Source of the DNA: Longimicrobiales bacterium
GTDB lineage: Bacteria > Gemmatimonadota > Gemmatimonadetes > Longimicrobiales > Gaopeijiaceae
Direction of reading: 5' to 3'
Length of the DNA: 64,000 nt
Assembly: GCA_028278645.1 (NCBI GenBank)
Contig: JANQDZ010000013.1
Location: 28,858-92,857 of the forward strand
Below, piece by piece: positions 8,635 through 17,286 of the stretch (the stretch's first letter is position 1; each line of letters opens with the position of its first letter). Made by a program: the position numbers and the translations under genes. Below the pieces are notes generated by a model. The model ran no database searches. It was given only the letters and a program-made list of their open reading frames with translations, and was not told the origin of the DNA.

Positions 8635-9018
8635 CTAAGCGGCGTCCTCCTCTTCCTTCACTTTACAGTCGATGCAATACCGGGCGTGGGGAAGAGCGTC
8701 CAACCGTTCGAACCCAACCTCAGCGCCACAGGTATGACACGTTCCGAAGTTTTTCGGGTCGTTATAAAGGCGGCGGAGTGCCTCCTCGAGACGATAGAGG
8801 TATCTACCCTCCTTCGTCGCGAACAGGGCCGCTTTCTCCCGCTCCATCGCTTCGGTCCCCTGATCAGCCATGTGATCGGTATACGCCGAAAGCGCCGAGT
8901 CTCCCGATTCGCGGTCCGCCTTCGCCATCTGGTCGAAAAGCCCCAGGGCCTTTTGGGCCCTGTCGCGCTCGTCCAGGAGCCTTTTCTCGATGTGCTCGAG
9001 CTGTTTCTTGGTGAGCAT
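8635..9018 (-). CDS. DksA/TraR-family zinc-finger protein
   Basis: A 127-residue protein with an N-terminal coiled-coil hairpin (MLTKKQLEHIEKRLLDERD onward) and a C-terminal C4 zinc finger formed by CHTC and CIDC. This is the DksA/TraR architecture, which enters the RNA polymerase secondary channel and modulates stringent-response promoters with ppGpp. It is shorter than E. coli DksA (151 residues), and the coiled-coil tip reads GDSALSAYTDHMAD rather than the classical tip, so a general DksA-like role is inferred. It is monocistronic with its own terminator. Confidence 0.88.
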   Translation of the reverse strand: MLTKKQLEHIEKRLLDERDRAQKALGLFDQMAKADRESGDSALSAYTDHMADQGTEAMEREKAALFATKEGRYLYRLEEALRRLYNDPKNFGTCHTCGAEVGFERLDALPHARYCIDCKVKEEEDAA

Positions 9019-9239
9019 TCTGATTCTAAACCGTGGATGTTAGGAGCTTGGTTCCAGTTCCCCTAGCCGCGTTCCTGGTGGCCATTAGTATCTGGAAGCC
9101 AATAAAACTAACGACGCCTTTATGAAGCGTCTACCCGCCCTCGGGTCCCTTGGTTCTACGCCTTGACGGAGGGACGGGTTCTTGGAGTTTTATCCTTCTG
9201 CAGGAAACCCGAAGCAGTCCCTGTAACAAGAAGGTGCTC

Positions 9240-9518
9240 GTGGATACGATTCGATGTACTCGCTGTAAGAAGGACGCCCCTAAGCTGGAAAAGGCTCCCT
9301 TTCGGAATTCCATTGGGGACCGGGTCCACGAAGCGATTTGTCAGGATTGCTGGGCCGATTGGCTGGAACACCAGACGCTGCTCATCAACCACTATGGGCT
9401 GGATCCCCGGGATCCGAAGGCTCGCCAGTTTCTCTATTCGCAGGTCGAAACGGTCTTGTTGAAGGGGGAGAGTGGGGAGCGGGTAGACACGTCGCAGAAG
9501 GGGAACATCGAGTTCTAG
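9240..9518 (+). CDS. Fe(2+)-trafficking protein (YggX-like)
   Basis: A 92-residue cytoplasmic protein that resembles YggX, which protects iron-sulfur proteins and handles ferrous iron. Matching features are the early TIRCTRCKK, APFRNSIGDRVHEAICQDCWADWLEHQTLLINHYGLDP, and a short tail. The length equals YggX (about 91 residues). It has a CxxC at residues 6-9 and a second CxxC (CQDC) instead of the single YggX cysteine, so it may bind metal more tightly; that is inference. I chose GTG at 9240, with AGAAGG upstream, because longer in-frame starts add unrelated sequence. Confidence 0.85.
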   Translation: MDTIRCTRCKKDAPKLEKAPFRNSIGDRVHEAICQDCWADWLEHQTLLINHYGLDPRDPKARQFLYSQVETVLLKGESGERVDTSQKGNIEF

Positions 9519-9674
9519 CCCGGCATCCCGGCTGCGCTTCTGGCGCGTACCCTCCCGGCTGACCGTCCGACACCTGAATCGTTCTGTGTGCGCGTAGGGA
9601 ATCGATCCGGGGGATGGCCTTTTCTCCCCGCCTTGTCTGATGCCCCTTTTCAGATGGAAAGTTCTATGCGGCGA

Positions 9675-10640
9675 TCACTCGTCATCCCGGTTCAAATCCA
9701 CCGGGACCGAGGGCTCCTGATTCACCCTGAGGTGGAAGACATCCGGTCGAGCGTAGTGCCCCGTGGCATCGAAGTCGAATTTGCTCCGAGGGATTTCGCC
9801 CAGATCGAGGTCGGCGAAGAGGATTCCCTCCTCGCCCCATAGGGGGCCCGCGAGAAGGTCGCCCAGGGGTCCGTAGACCGCGCTTCCTCCCCGGCAGAGG
9901 GTGTCTGGCCATGCATCCAGTTCGTCCTCGATCTCCAGGTCGTCGGGGTACATGTCCCGGGTGACGTATTGGTTACACCCGAGAACGAAGCACCGGCCCT
10001 CCAGGGCGATGTGCTGCAGGGTGGACTGCCAGCGATCCCGGGCATCTGCTGTGGGAGCCAGGTAGATCTCCACACCTTTCCCGTACATTGTCATCCGGGC
10101 CAGAGGCATGTAGTTCTCCCAGCATATCAACCCCCCGATTCGCCCGAAGGGGGCGGCTACCACGGGCATCGTGCTCCCGTCTCCCTCCCCCCAGATCAAC
10201 CGTTCGGCTGCCGTGGGTTTCAGCTTCCGGTGTTTGCCCAGCAGGGTTCCGCCCGGCCCGAAGTAGAGAAGGGTGCAGTACAGGGTCCCCCGGCTATACG
10301 TGGTATCCCGCTCGACGATCCCGACCGCCAGATAGACTCCCGCTTCCCGGGCCGCCTCTCCCATTCGGCCGGTCTCCCGCCCGGGAACGTCGATGGCACT
10401 CTCCCAATACCGTTCCCAGGTCCTCCGGCCGGCAGGGCTCCGCCCCCCAACCGAAGTACCAAAGGCGAGACCCCAGGGATAACCGCCCACATAAGCCTCG
10501 GGAAAGAGGGCCAGTTCCGCGCCGCCTCCCCCCGCTTCGGCCGTCATCCGAACCACCTTCTCCACAGTTCCTTCCCTGTCGAAGAAAAGCGGAGCTCCCT
10601 GGATCACTGCGACTTTCACTTTTTCTGGCGTTGAGCTCAT
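9675..10640 (-). CDS. Nitrilase-family carbon-nitrogen hydrolase
   Basis: A 321-residue cytoplasmic enzyme with the C-N hydrolase triad: E48 (LFPEAYVGGYP), K139 (HRKLKPT) and the nucleophile C173 (LICWENYMPLAR). The CWENYMPLAR signature is typical of true nitrilases, which convert nitriles to acids and ammonia, rather than of amidases such as ureidopropionase (CWE versus CYD/CFD types). The natural substrate cannot be read from sequence. No nitrile-pathway genes are adjacent. It lies downstream of the nrdJ terminator, so it must have its own promoter in the 126 bases between the two genes. Confidence 0.92.
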   Translation of the reverse strand: MSSTPEKVKVAVIQGAPLFFDREGTVEKVVRMTAEAGGGGAELALFPEAYVGGYPWGLAFGTSVGGRSPAGRRTWERYWESAIDVPGRETGRMGEAAREAGVYLAVGIVERDTTYSRGTLYCTLLYFGPGGTLLGKHRKLKPTAAERLIWGEGDGSTMPVVAAPFGRIGGLICWENYMPLARMTMYGKGVEIYLAPTADARDRWQSTLQHIALEGRCFVLGCNQYVTRDMYPDDLEIEDELDAWPDTLCRGGSAVYGPLGDLLAGPLWGEEGILFADLDLGEIPRSKFDFDATGHYARPDVFHLRVNQEPSVPVDLNRDDE

Positions 10641-10678
10641 GGTCGTGTCCCGTTGGCGTTTAAGGACCTCAACCTATC

Positions 10679-10712
10679 AAAAAAAAAGCCCCGCTGGCCA
10701 GGCCAGCGGGGC
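10679..10712 (-). terminator. Intrinsic terminator of nrdJ
   Basis: A 10-bp perfect stem, GCCCCGCTGG (10688-10697) with CCAGCGGGGC (10703-10712), has a 5-base loop. On the minus strand it is followed by nine T (10687-10679). It lies 54 bases past the nrdJ stop and before the nitrilase start, which separates the two transcripts. Confidence 0.94.
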
Positions 10713-10766
10713 CGGTGCCCTCAGGGCGGTGGGTTCCCCCTGGAGGGCGGACATTTCACACCGGAT

Positions 10767-13304
10767 CTAACCACACTCGCTGTAGCCACATACGTGGCAC
10801 TTCACGCATCCTTCTTCGAACGCCAGCTGGCCCGAGCCGCAATCAGGGCAACTCCCCATGAAGGGTTCGTGGAGGCCGTGGTAGTTGTTTGTCATGGGTT
10901 TAGGCTCAGTGCCACCCTGGGAAACCGGAGCGGGCACCTCCATGGGAAGCTCCTCCTGGATGCCTGCCTGCTCCTCCAGGTACCGCTCGATGGCTTGTCC
11001 GATGGCATCCGGCGCGGAGAGGACCTTGTTGGGTCCCACCCCCACGGCCCGATCCGAGGAAATCCCCCGGATCTGGTCCCGCAGCGCCGTGATGGGCACC
11101 CCGGAGCGGAGGGCCAGCGACATGAGGCGACCCATGGCTTCGGCGTGGGCGAAGGCGGAACCGCCTGCCTTCCCAAGAGTGCAGAAAACTTCGAACGGGC
11201 GCCCCGCATCGTCCTCGTTGATCGTGACGTACATGTCCCCAAGGGGGGAGTTCATCTTGAGGGTCCGGCCCTTGAGCATGGGCGGACGCTGCCGCTTCTT
11301 TCTGGCCGAGGCCGCCGTGAGGTCCCTGTCCTCCAGTTCGGCCTTGGCCTGCTCGAGCTCACCGTGCAGGCGATGCAGCTCTTCCCTCGTATCCGCCAAC
11401 TCTTGCTCCAGCTCCTCCCGGCGTGCCAGGGCTTCGGGATCTTCCTCCGCCTGGGTGGTCTTCCCGGTGGAAAGGACCTGCTCCGGCCTGGAACCGTCGC
11501 GGTAGACCGTTACTCCCTTGCACCCCAGGGAGAAAGCCAGCTCATAGATCTCACGGACGTCTTCCTCCGTGGCCTCTTTTGCGAAGTTGGTGGTCTTGGA
11601 GATGGCCGAATCGGTGTGTTCCTGGAAGGCGGCCTGCATCCGGACGTGCCATTCCGGTGTGATATCGTGGGAGGTGACAAAAACCTTCTGGATTTCCTCT
11701 GGGACGCCGGGGAAGTGGATGTGTCCCTCCGTGGCGATTCGCTCGATCAGCTCCTCGGAGTACCATCCCTGAGCCTTCGCGATCCGGACAAAATCCGGAT
11801 TGACGTCGGGCATCATGGTCCCGGCCTGATTCCTCATGAACGCCACGGCGAACAGCGGTTCGATGCCCCCGGAACATCCAGCAAAAATCGAGATGGTGCC
11901 GGTAGGGGCCACCGTAGTGAGGTTACAGTTCCGAAGCTTCCGCTCAGGCCGGATCCGCTCCCCGTCCTCAGCGCGGGCACACGATTCATCCGGACCCCAC
12001 ATGGACTGCTCCCACTCGGTATAGGTGCCCCTCACCTCGGCGAGCCTCTCCGAAGCCACCCGGGCTTCTTCGTTCAGGAAGCCCATGACCCGGCGGCCCA
12101 TCTCAACCCCTTCCGGGCTGTTGTATGGGATCCCCAACCGAACCAGCATATCGGCCCAACCCATCACCCCCAAGCCCACTCGGCGAATCTTTTGGGCAAG
12201 ATCGGTGATCTCAGGCAGAGGGTACCGGTTCGCGTCGATCACGTTGTCCAGGAAATGGGTGGACAGATGAACCACCTGCCGGAGCCCGTCCCAGTCCACG
12301 CCGCTCTCCGGGTCGTCTCCCCACTGAAAGCCCTGTTTGACAAAGATCCCGAGGTTGATGCTGCCGAGATTACAGACGTCGTAAGGCAGAAGGGGCTGCT
12401 CTCCACAGGGGTTGGTGGCCTCGTAGGATCCCAGGTGCGGTACCGGGTTGAACTCGTTCGCCCGATCGATGAAAAAGACACCGGGCTCTCCGGTTGCCCA
12501 GGCGCCTTTGACAATGAGGTCGAAGATCTCCTGGGCACTTTCGGTCCCCATGACCTCGCCGGTCTTCGGGCTCACCAGCTCGTACTCCCTGCCAGCTGCC
12601 AAGGCGCTCATGAAGGCGTCGGTGATGGCCACGGAGATGTTGAAGTTCGTGATCTTCGAGGTGTCCGCTTTACAGGTGATGAACTCCCGGATATCGGGGT
12701 GGTCCACCCGAAGGATGCCCATGTTGGCCCCTCGACGGGTCCCGCCCTGTTTTACGACTTCCGTGGAAGAGTCGTAGAGGGTCATGAAGGACACCGGTCC
12801 CGATGCCACTCCCATGGTGGAACGGACGGTGGACCCGGTGGGTCGGAGGCGGGAGAACCCGAAACCGGTGCCCCCACCGGACTGATGAACCAACGCCATG
12901 GATTTTAGCGTGTCGTAGATCCCGCTCTGGCCGTTGGAAAGAGCGTCATCCACCGGGAGCACAAAACATGCGGAAAGCTGTCCAAGGGGCCGGCCCGCGT
13001 TCATCAGAGTGGGGGAGTTGGGTTCGAACTTCCCATTGATCATGAGGTCGTAGAACTGCCGTGCCACCTCTTCCACCGCGGCTTCGGAGGCTCCGAAGCG
13101 TGCATCCTCTTTTGCGATCGTGTAGGCAACCCGCCAGAACATGACCTCCGGCTCTTCGACCGGAGTCCCTTCGGCGTCTTTCTTCAGATACCGTTTCTCA
13201 AGGACAATTCTCGCGTTTTCGGTCAATTCCGGGATGGGCAGATCGTTGGGAGTCTGATCGTCGAAGATGAAAGGCTCGTTCGAACGCCCGGCGGAGTCGG
13301 TCAT
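10767..13304 (-). CDS. nrdJ: Class II (adenosylcobalamin) ribonucleotide reductase
   Basis: An 845-residue enzyme that reduces ribonucleotides to deoxyribonucleotides using vitamin B12, so it does not need oxygen. Visible motifs are SPTLMNAGRPLGQLSACFVLP (first redox cysteine), NPCGEQPLLPYDVCNLGSINL (active-site Cys and Glu), and PTGTISIFAGCSGGIEPLFA. The tail has a CPDCGSG / CVKCHVCGYSECG zinc-ribbon-like cluster with the C-terminal cysteines that re-reduce the active site. Between about 640 and 700 there is a charged helical insert. I chose ATG at 13304 because AAGGAG sits 10 bases upstream. It is regulated by two predicted NrdR boxes and ends at a strong terminator. Confidence 0.96.
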   Translation of the reverse strand: MTDSAGRSNEPFIFDDQTPNDLPIPELTENARIVLEKRYLKKDAEGTPVEEPEVMFWRVAYTIAKEDARFGASEAAVEEVARQFYDLMINGKFEPNSPTLMNAGRPLGQLSACFVLPVDDALSNGQSGIYDTLKSMALVHQSGGGTGFGFSRLRPTGSTVRSTMGVASGPVSFMTLYDSSTEVVKQGGTRRGANMGILRVDHPDIREFITCKADTSKITNFNISVAITDAFMSALAAGREYELVSPKTGEVMGTESAQEIFDLIVKGAWATGEPGVFFIDRANEFNPVPHLGSYEATNPCGEQPLLPYDVCNLGSINLGIFVKQGFQWGDDPESGVDWDGLRQVVHLSTHFLDNVIDANRYPLPEITDLAQKIRRVGLGVMGWADMLVRLGIPYNSPEGVEMGRRVMGFLNEEARVASERLAEVRGTYTEWEQSMWGPDESCARAEDGERIRPERKLRNCNLTTVAPTGTISIFAGCSGGIEPLFAVAFMRNQAGTMMPDVNPDFVRIAKAQGWYSEELIERIATEGHIHFPGVPEEIQKVFVTSHDITPEWHVRMQAAFQEHTDSAISKTTNFAKEATEEDVREIYELAFSLGCKGVTVYRDGSRPEQVLSTGKTTQAEEDPEALARREELEQELADTREELHRLHGELEQAKAELEDRDLTAASARKKRQRPPMLKGRTLKMNSPLGDMYVTINEDDAGRPFEVFCTLGKAGGSAFAHAEAMGRLMSLALRSGVPITALRDQIRGISSDRAVGVGPNKVLSAPDAIGQAIERYLEEQAGIQEELPMEVPAPVSQGGTEPKPMTNNYHGLHEPFMGSCPDCGSGQLAFEEGCVKCHVCGYSECG

Positions 13305-13429
13305 TGACAATGTTCTCCTTGGAAACTGGATCGAGGTTCGGTGGAAAAAAGACATCCAAAGTGTTAAAAACCGGCGAAAGGCCTGCTCGCCAGCGGCACA
13401 TCGGTGTGGAAAACCGAAACTGGCCGAAA

Positions 13430-13482
13430 CCACAAAATCTTGCGGCCCTCACATATTAGGACCACTAGATATAGTAGGTCAA
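13430..13482 (-). promoter_or_regulatory. nrdJ promoter with tandem NrdR boxes
   Basis: Read on the minus strand, TTGACC (13482-13477) and TAATAT (13458-13453) form a -35/-10 pair with an 18-base spacer. Two 16-bp elements resemble the NrdR box acaCwAtATaTwGtgt: 13462-13477, core CTATATCTAG on the minus strand, and 13430-13445, core CAAGATTTTG on the minus strand. Their centres are 32 bp apart, the three-turn spacing known for NrdR tandem sites. One box lies between -35 and -10 and the other just after the expected start point, which fits repression by NrdR when dATP is high. No nrdR gene is in the window. Confidence 0.68.
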
Positions 13483-13545
13483 GGTTTCTGGACGGATTGT
13501 GGGCAAACGAGGTGTCCGGGGCCGGGAGAAGGCCCCGGAGGGATC

Positions 13546-16500
13546 CTAGAAGGACGACCCCAGACGGATATAGGAACGTGTCCCCGCGTCACCCACCATA
13601 GGGAACGCCACTCCGGCCCGGAGGTCGAACTCGGAGAACCAGAGGGGTAAGGTCCGTATCACCATCTCCGCCCCAGTGGAATAAAGTGCGTCCCGAACGG
13701 GGTTTTCGAAGCCTCTGATCCCCAGTTCCGGCCCCCAGGCATTCCCACCGTCGAAGAAGAGGACTCCGGAGATCCAGTCCAGATGGAGAGGAAAAAGCCC
13801 GGCCCCCCGGTTCACGAGCTTGATGGGAAACCGGTATTCCACGGACGCGGACCATGCATACCGACCCCACCTACTCGCCGTGGGATACCCTCGTACGGGG
13901 AAGAAGAGGCCCTGGCCCAAGTCGATGAATTCCACTGGGAGGTTGGCCCCAGAGGCACCGCCCACCTCGAAATGGAACGCATCGGCACCGGGTCCCCCAG
14001 CCACCCCCCCGGTAGCCCGGATACCCAGCACGTGGTTCCCGAAGCCTGGAGCCCGAAGCCCCTTGTAGGCCGCGAATCGGCCGATGAGGTCGGTGAAAGA
14101 ACGATCCCATCCCGCCACATCATCCAGGGAATCGGCCAAGGTGAGGTCCTTCCTGGCTCGGGCCCGCAGGAAGAAACCAACGCCGTCCTCTGGGCTCACG
14201 GAAAACGGAAACCGGCGAGCGTTCCCGAACGACAAGGTGGACCGGACCTCAGCCAGGCGAACATCGGGATTGCCCAACCTGAACCGGTTGCTCTCCTCCA
14301 GGTCCTCCTCCAGGAAGAACCGCTCCTCCCAGATATGGGAAGCACCGAAGCTCAAAGTGGTACTGGTTCGGTGCCGTCTCCGGACCAGAGCGACGCTGGC
14401 CCCAACCGCCCGTTCCCGTTCCACGAGAAAAATCGGCACGGTGTCCCCGGCTTCGGTGATCCCTGCCCAGGGCTGGCTCCCTGCGTCGTAAAATTGGCTG
14501 GCCGAAAGGCCGAAGAGAGGGTTCTCCAGCCCGCCGTATGAGTAGGAACCGAACCCGCTGAATGAAGCGGCCCCGCCGGAATAGGTCCCCGAGAACGAAT
14601 ACGAGTGCCGGCTCACCAGGTCTTCACCCGACGTGGAGAGGCCATACCCGGGCCCTAGGACCTCCACATCCCCGGCGTGATCCCCCTCCCTGTACGTGGG
14701 CGCCCAATAGGTCGGGAGGAGGGACGGCAATGGGTTGTAAGGTTGCCCCTCGGCGTCGATGGTACTCTGAAGGTGTGTCGTTTCTACGCCGGAGGCGAAG
14801 CGGGGGTGAAGCGGGAGGGGCTGGAACCACTGGCCGGGATCGAACGGGATCCTCTCCACCCCCCAACCGTCCGAGTGATATCCCGAGTAATAGATCCACT
14901 CCCCGGCAGGGTCCACCGAGGGGAAGGCTCCGCCGCCCATGAAGTTGGTGATCTGGCGGAGGTCACCCGGACGGGCGGTCTCAGGATCTACGGAGACCGC
15001 AAAGAGGTTCGGGATGCCGCTTCGGTCGGACGACCAAAGCAGCCACCGGCCATCCGGGCTCCAAGCCGGCGCGTTGTCCACCCCACGGTCATGGGTCACC
15101 TCCCACAAAACCTCACCCTGGTGGTCCATGAGGACCACGTCGAAGAAGGCGCCAGGCCGCCAACGTGATGCCGCGATCCATCGGCCGTCGGGGGACCACC
15201 GGGGGTAGGACCAGAGGGCCTCCACGTGAAACTCCGTCAGGGGGGTCACTGAACCCTCAGCCAGGTCCACCATCACCAGCCGGTTCGTCCCGTCCCCTTC
15301 CTGTACCGCCACGGCCCGGCCACCGTCCGGGGACACGTCCGGGTGGTCCAACCGCCGGGTCAGGGTGACTCGGCTCGTTTCACCCTCCGGGCCAGAGAGA
15401 AACAGGTCCCCCCGCCGCCGGTACGAATCGACAAATTCTACCTGTGAAAAGAGGATTCCCCCGGAAGGCGTCCAGGAGAACTGGGACAAGTTGTTGGTCC
15501 GGACCAGCTTATTCTCCTGGCCCGTTTTGAGGTCCAGTACTCTGATCTGCGGGTCGCTTCGGCCGTCTATCCTGGCAAACGCCAGGTGTTGCCCATCCGG
15601 AGAGGGTTCGGGGCTCCATGCGTAATAACCGTCCTCCGTCAGGGGCTCGCCCACTGTCAGGGGAGCCACACGAGCCAGGGAATCCCGGAGGGCGGCGTAT
15701 TTTTCCTCCAGAACCCCCTCCCACTCCTTCCATGCATCCGAGAACGAGACCCCGAAAGCTTCTCGCGCCGCAGAATCCAGGCGGTAAGGAATCCACTGCC
15801 CCGCCACCGCCTCCACGAAGGCTCCCATGGCGTCTTCGCCCTGAGAGTCCATTAAGTATTTGAGGAAGAGGGAGCCGTAGATGTAGTACCTCTGGCCACC
15901 AGGCCAAACCGGTGAGTTCCCCGAGGACTGATCGATGCTTTCGAATTTCCCTTCCAGGATCGCCGTCCTGACGACCATCTCGTGAAAGCTCCCCCGAACC
16001 CGCCCAGCCTGGGTCAATTCCGACTCGTAGTAGACCGCCATCCCTTCTTCCGTCCAGGCAGGAGTGGCCGATCCCGGGAAAAAGGGCCATTCGAGGGGGA
16101 CGCGCCCGAAGATCTTCCTGAGGAACCCGCCGAGATTCCGGGCTCGATCCTGGTGAAACGTGTGCACGAGCTCGTGCGTCACCACCAGCTCCAACCACTC
16201 GTCCATAAAAGGCAACCCAAACCCATCGACCGGCGGTGGTGCAAAAACCACGATCCTATTGGACGGAAAAACCCGCGTGAATCCGTTGGAAATGTCCGCG
16301 TGGTCGGTGATGAGGAGGTCAACCCTCTTTTTTGGCGGCTCCACCAGTACCTCGGAGAGGGCCGTCCATGCCCGCTCGGCCCTCTCTCCCGCACGTTGGG
16401 CAAGGGGGAGGAGCTCGCTCGGATAGGTTACCCTGAAATGTTCCGTCTCGAGCGTCCTCCAGTCCTCCCCGGGGGGTGCCTGGGCAGAAACGATGGAAGG

Positions 16501-16578
16501 GACGGTGGAAACGAAGAAGGCCACAGCAAAGACCCAGAGCGGCCGTCGTCGAGCAACCATCTTGTCAAATCGAGCCAT
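13546..16578 (-). CDS. Exported peptidase-MA / TolB-like propeller / Omp85-like barrel fusion protein
   Basis: A protein of about 1010 residues with three parts. After a signal peptide (about 1-33) comes a zinc-peptidase domain (about 38-300) with HELVH at 135-139 and a downstream WTEEGMAVYYES glutamate, as in the peptidase MA/gluzincin family. Residues about 350-690 hold TolB-like PD40 blades with repeated WSPDG and SPDGR patterns. Residues about 700-1010 look like a BamA/D15 surface-antigen barrel, ending with FPVRGYPTASRWGRYAWSAS, VEYRFPI and an aromatic-terminal strand. It likely sits in the outer membrane with the protease in the periplasm. I chose ATG 16578; an in-frame upstream extension to 17004 would overlap a convincing opposite-strand gene. 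ATG 16560 is also possible. Confidence 0.85.
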   Translation of the reverse strand: MARFDKMVARRRPLWVFAVAFFVSTVPSIVSAQAPPGEDWRTLETEHFRVTYPSELLPLAQRAGERAERAWTALSEVLVEPPKKRVDLLITDHADISNGFTRVFPSNRIVVFAPPPVDGFGLPFMDEWLELVVTHELVHTFHQDRARNLGGFLRKIFGRVPLEWPFFPGSATPAWTEEGMAVYYESELTQAGRVRGSFHEMVVRTAILEGKFESIDQSSGNSPVWPGGQRYYIYGSLFLKYLMDSQGEDAMGAFVEAVAGQWIPYRLDSAAREAFGVSFSDAWKEWEGVLEEKYAALRDSLARVAPLTVGEPLTEDGYYAWSPEPSPDGQHLAFARIDGRSDPQIRVLDLKTGQENKLVRTNNLSQFSWTPSGGILFSQVEFVDSYRRRGDLFLSGPEGETSRVTLTRRLDHPDVSPDGGRAVAVQEGDGTNRLVMVDLAEGSVTPLTEFHVEALWSYPRWSPDGRWIAASRWRPGAFFDVVLMDHQGEVLWEVTHDRGVDNAPAWSPDGRWLLWSSDRSGIPNLFAVSVDPETARPGDLRQITNFMGGGAFPSVDPAGEWIYYSGYHSDGWGVERIPFDPGQWFQPLPLHPRFASGVETTHLQSTIDAEGQPYNPLPSLLPTYWAPTYREGDHAGDVEVLGPGYGLSTSGEDLVSRHSYSFSGTYSGGAASFSGFGSYSYGGLENPLFGLSASQFYDAGSQPWAGITEAGDTVPIFLVERERAVGASVALVRRRHRTSTTLSFGASHIWEERFFLEEDLEESNRFRLGNPDVRLAEVRSTLSFGNARRFPFSVSPEDGVGFFLRARARKDLTLADSLDDVAGWDRSFTDLIGRFAAYKGLRAPGFGNHVLGIRATGGVAGGPGADAFHFEVGGASGANLPVEFIDLGQGLFFPVRGYPTASRWGRYAWSASVEYRFPIKLVNRGAGLFPLHLDWISGVLFFDGGNAWGPELGIRGFENPVRDALYSTGAEMVIRTLPLWFSEFDLRAGVAFPMVGDAGTRSYIRLGSSF

Positions 16579-16624
16579 GACCCTCACCCTAACGGGGGAT
16601 ACCATTCGCATTGGCCACCGAAAG

Positions 16625-17278
16625 ATGCAGACGAAAGAGAATCTCTGGTACCGAGTGGGGTACGCGCTAGAGACGGTACGGACCCACCTCCCTGCACCAA
16701 AAGGGGATGGACAGGACGCGGCTCCGTCCGAGGAGGGGTCCTCAACCCCCTCCAAACCGTCCTCCAGGGGAACCCTTGGATTAACCCCCGAAGTGTCGAA
16801 CAAGGTCCTAGACACTCTCCTCACCGTGGGCGCCGGGTCGCTCCTGACCCGGGCATTTTCCCTCTGGCCCAGCCGACGGGGTCCCGGCCTCTTCCGGTTG
16901 TTCCGGGCCGGGGCGGCCGGAGCTGCCGCTGCATTCCTGGCAGAGCTGGTTCGGCCCGCCCTCACCGGGAAAAAAGCAGCTTCCCCCATCGAAGAAGAGA
17001 TCACGGACGTCCTCCTGGCGGGAGCCGGTCGCGGGCTCCTCTACGCCGCTCTCGTCGAGCCACGGATCCCTGGACACCCCGTCCTTCAAGGGGCGGTTTA
17101 TGGTGGCCTGGAATACGCCCTTTCTCCGTGGGGCGGCTTGAGCGAGCTGGCCGGGTCCCATTCGCCCCAGGGGAAGATCCCGGCTCTGGGCGTTCTCCTC
17201 AAGGACAGAGGCGCGGACGAGCAGCTGGTGGAACAGATCGCCTTCGGTGTAGCACTGGCTTTGCTCTACACCCGCTAG
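16625..17278 (+). CDS. Unknown membrane-associated protein
   Basis: A 217-residue protein I cannot assign. It opens with MQTKENLWYRVGYALETVRTH, has a Ser/Pro-rich linker (about 28-55), then alanine/glycine-rich hydrophobic helices near 65-75, 90-105, 130-150 and at the C-terminus (GVALALLYTR). The alternation of A/G-rich helices with basic loops (WPSRRGPGLFRLFR) suggests a membrane or membrane-bound helical bundle. It diverges from the giant outer-membrane gene with only 46 bases between starts, so the two may share a control region. It converges on the glycosyltransferase gene with an 8-base gap. The start choice is uncertain because no strong ribosome site is seen. Confidence 0.62.
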   Translation: MQTKENLWYRVGYALETVRTHLPAPKGDGQDAAPSEEGSSTPSKPSSRGTLGLTPEVSNKVLDTLLTVGAGSLLTRAFSLWPSRRGPGLFRLFRAGAAGAAAAFLAELVRPALTGKKAASPIEEEITDVLLAGAGRGLLYAALVEPRIPGHPVLQGAVYGGLEYALSPWGGLSELAGSHSPQGKIPALGVLLKDRGADEQLVEQIAFGVALALLYTR

Positions 17279-17286
17279 GGAGCAAC

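Noticed and set aside
9686..9710. A T-loop-like GGTTCAAATCC
   Set aside because: It lies inside the nitrilase coding sequence near its end and has no cloverleaf around it.
10653..12908. A 751-codon open frame on the plus strand
   Set aside because: It is opposite nrdJ, whose protein is fully conserved; long antisense frames are common in GC-rich DNA. The amino-acid makeup has no domain pattern.
16579..17004. A 142-residue N-terminal extension of the protease-barrel protein
   Set aside because: The extension is arginine/proline-rich with no signal peptide and overlaps the plus-strand unknown gene; the signal peptide begins after 16578.
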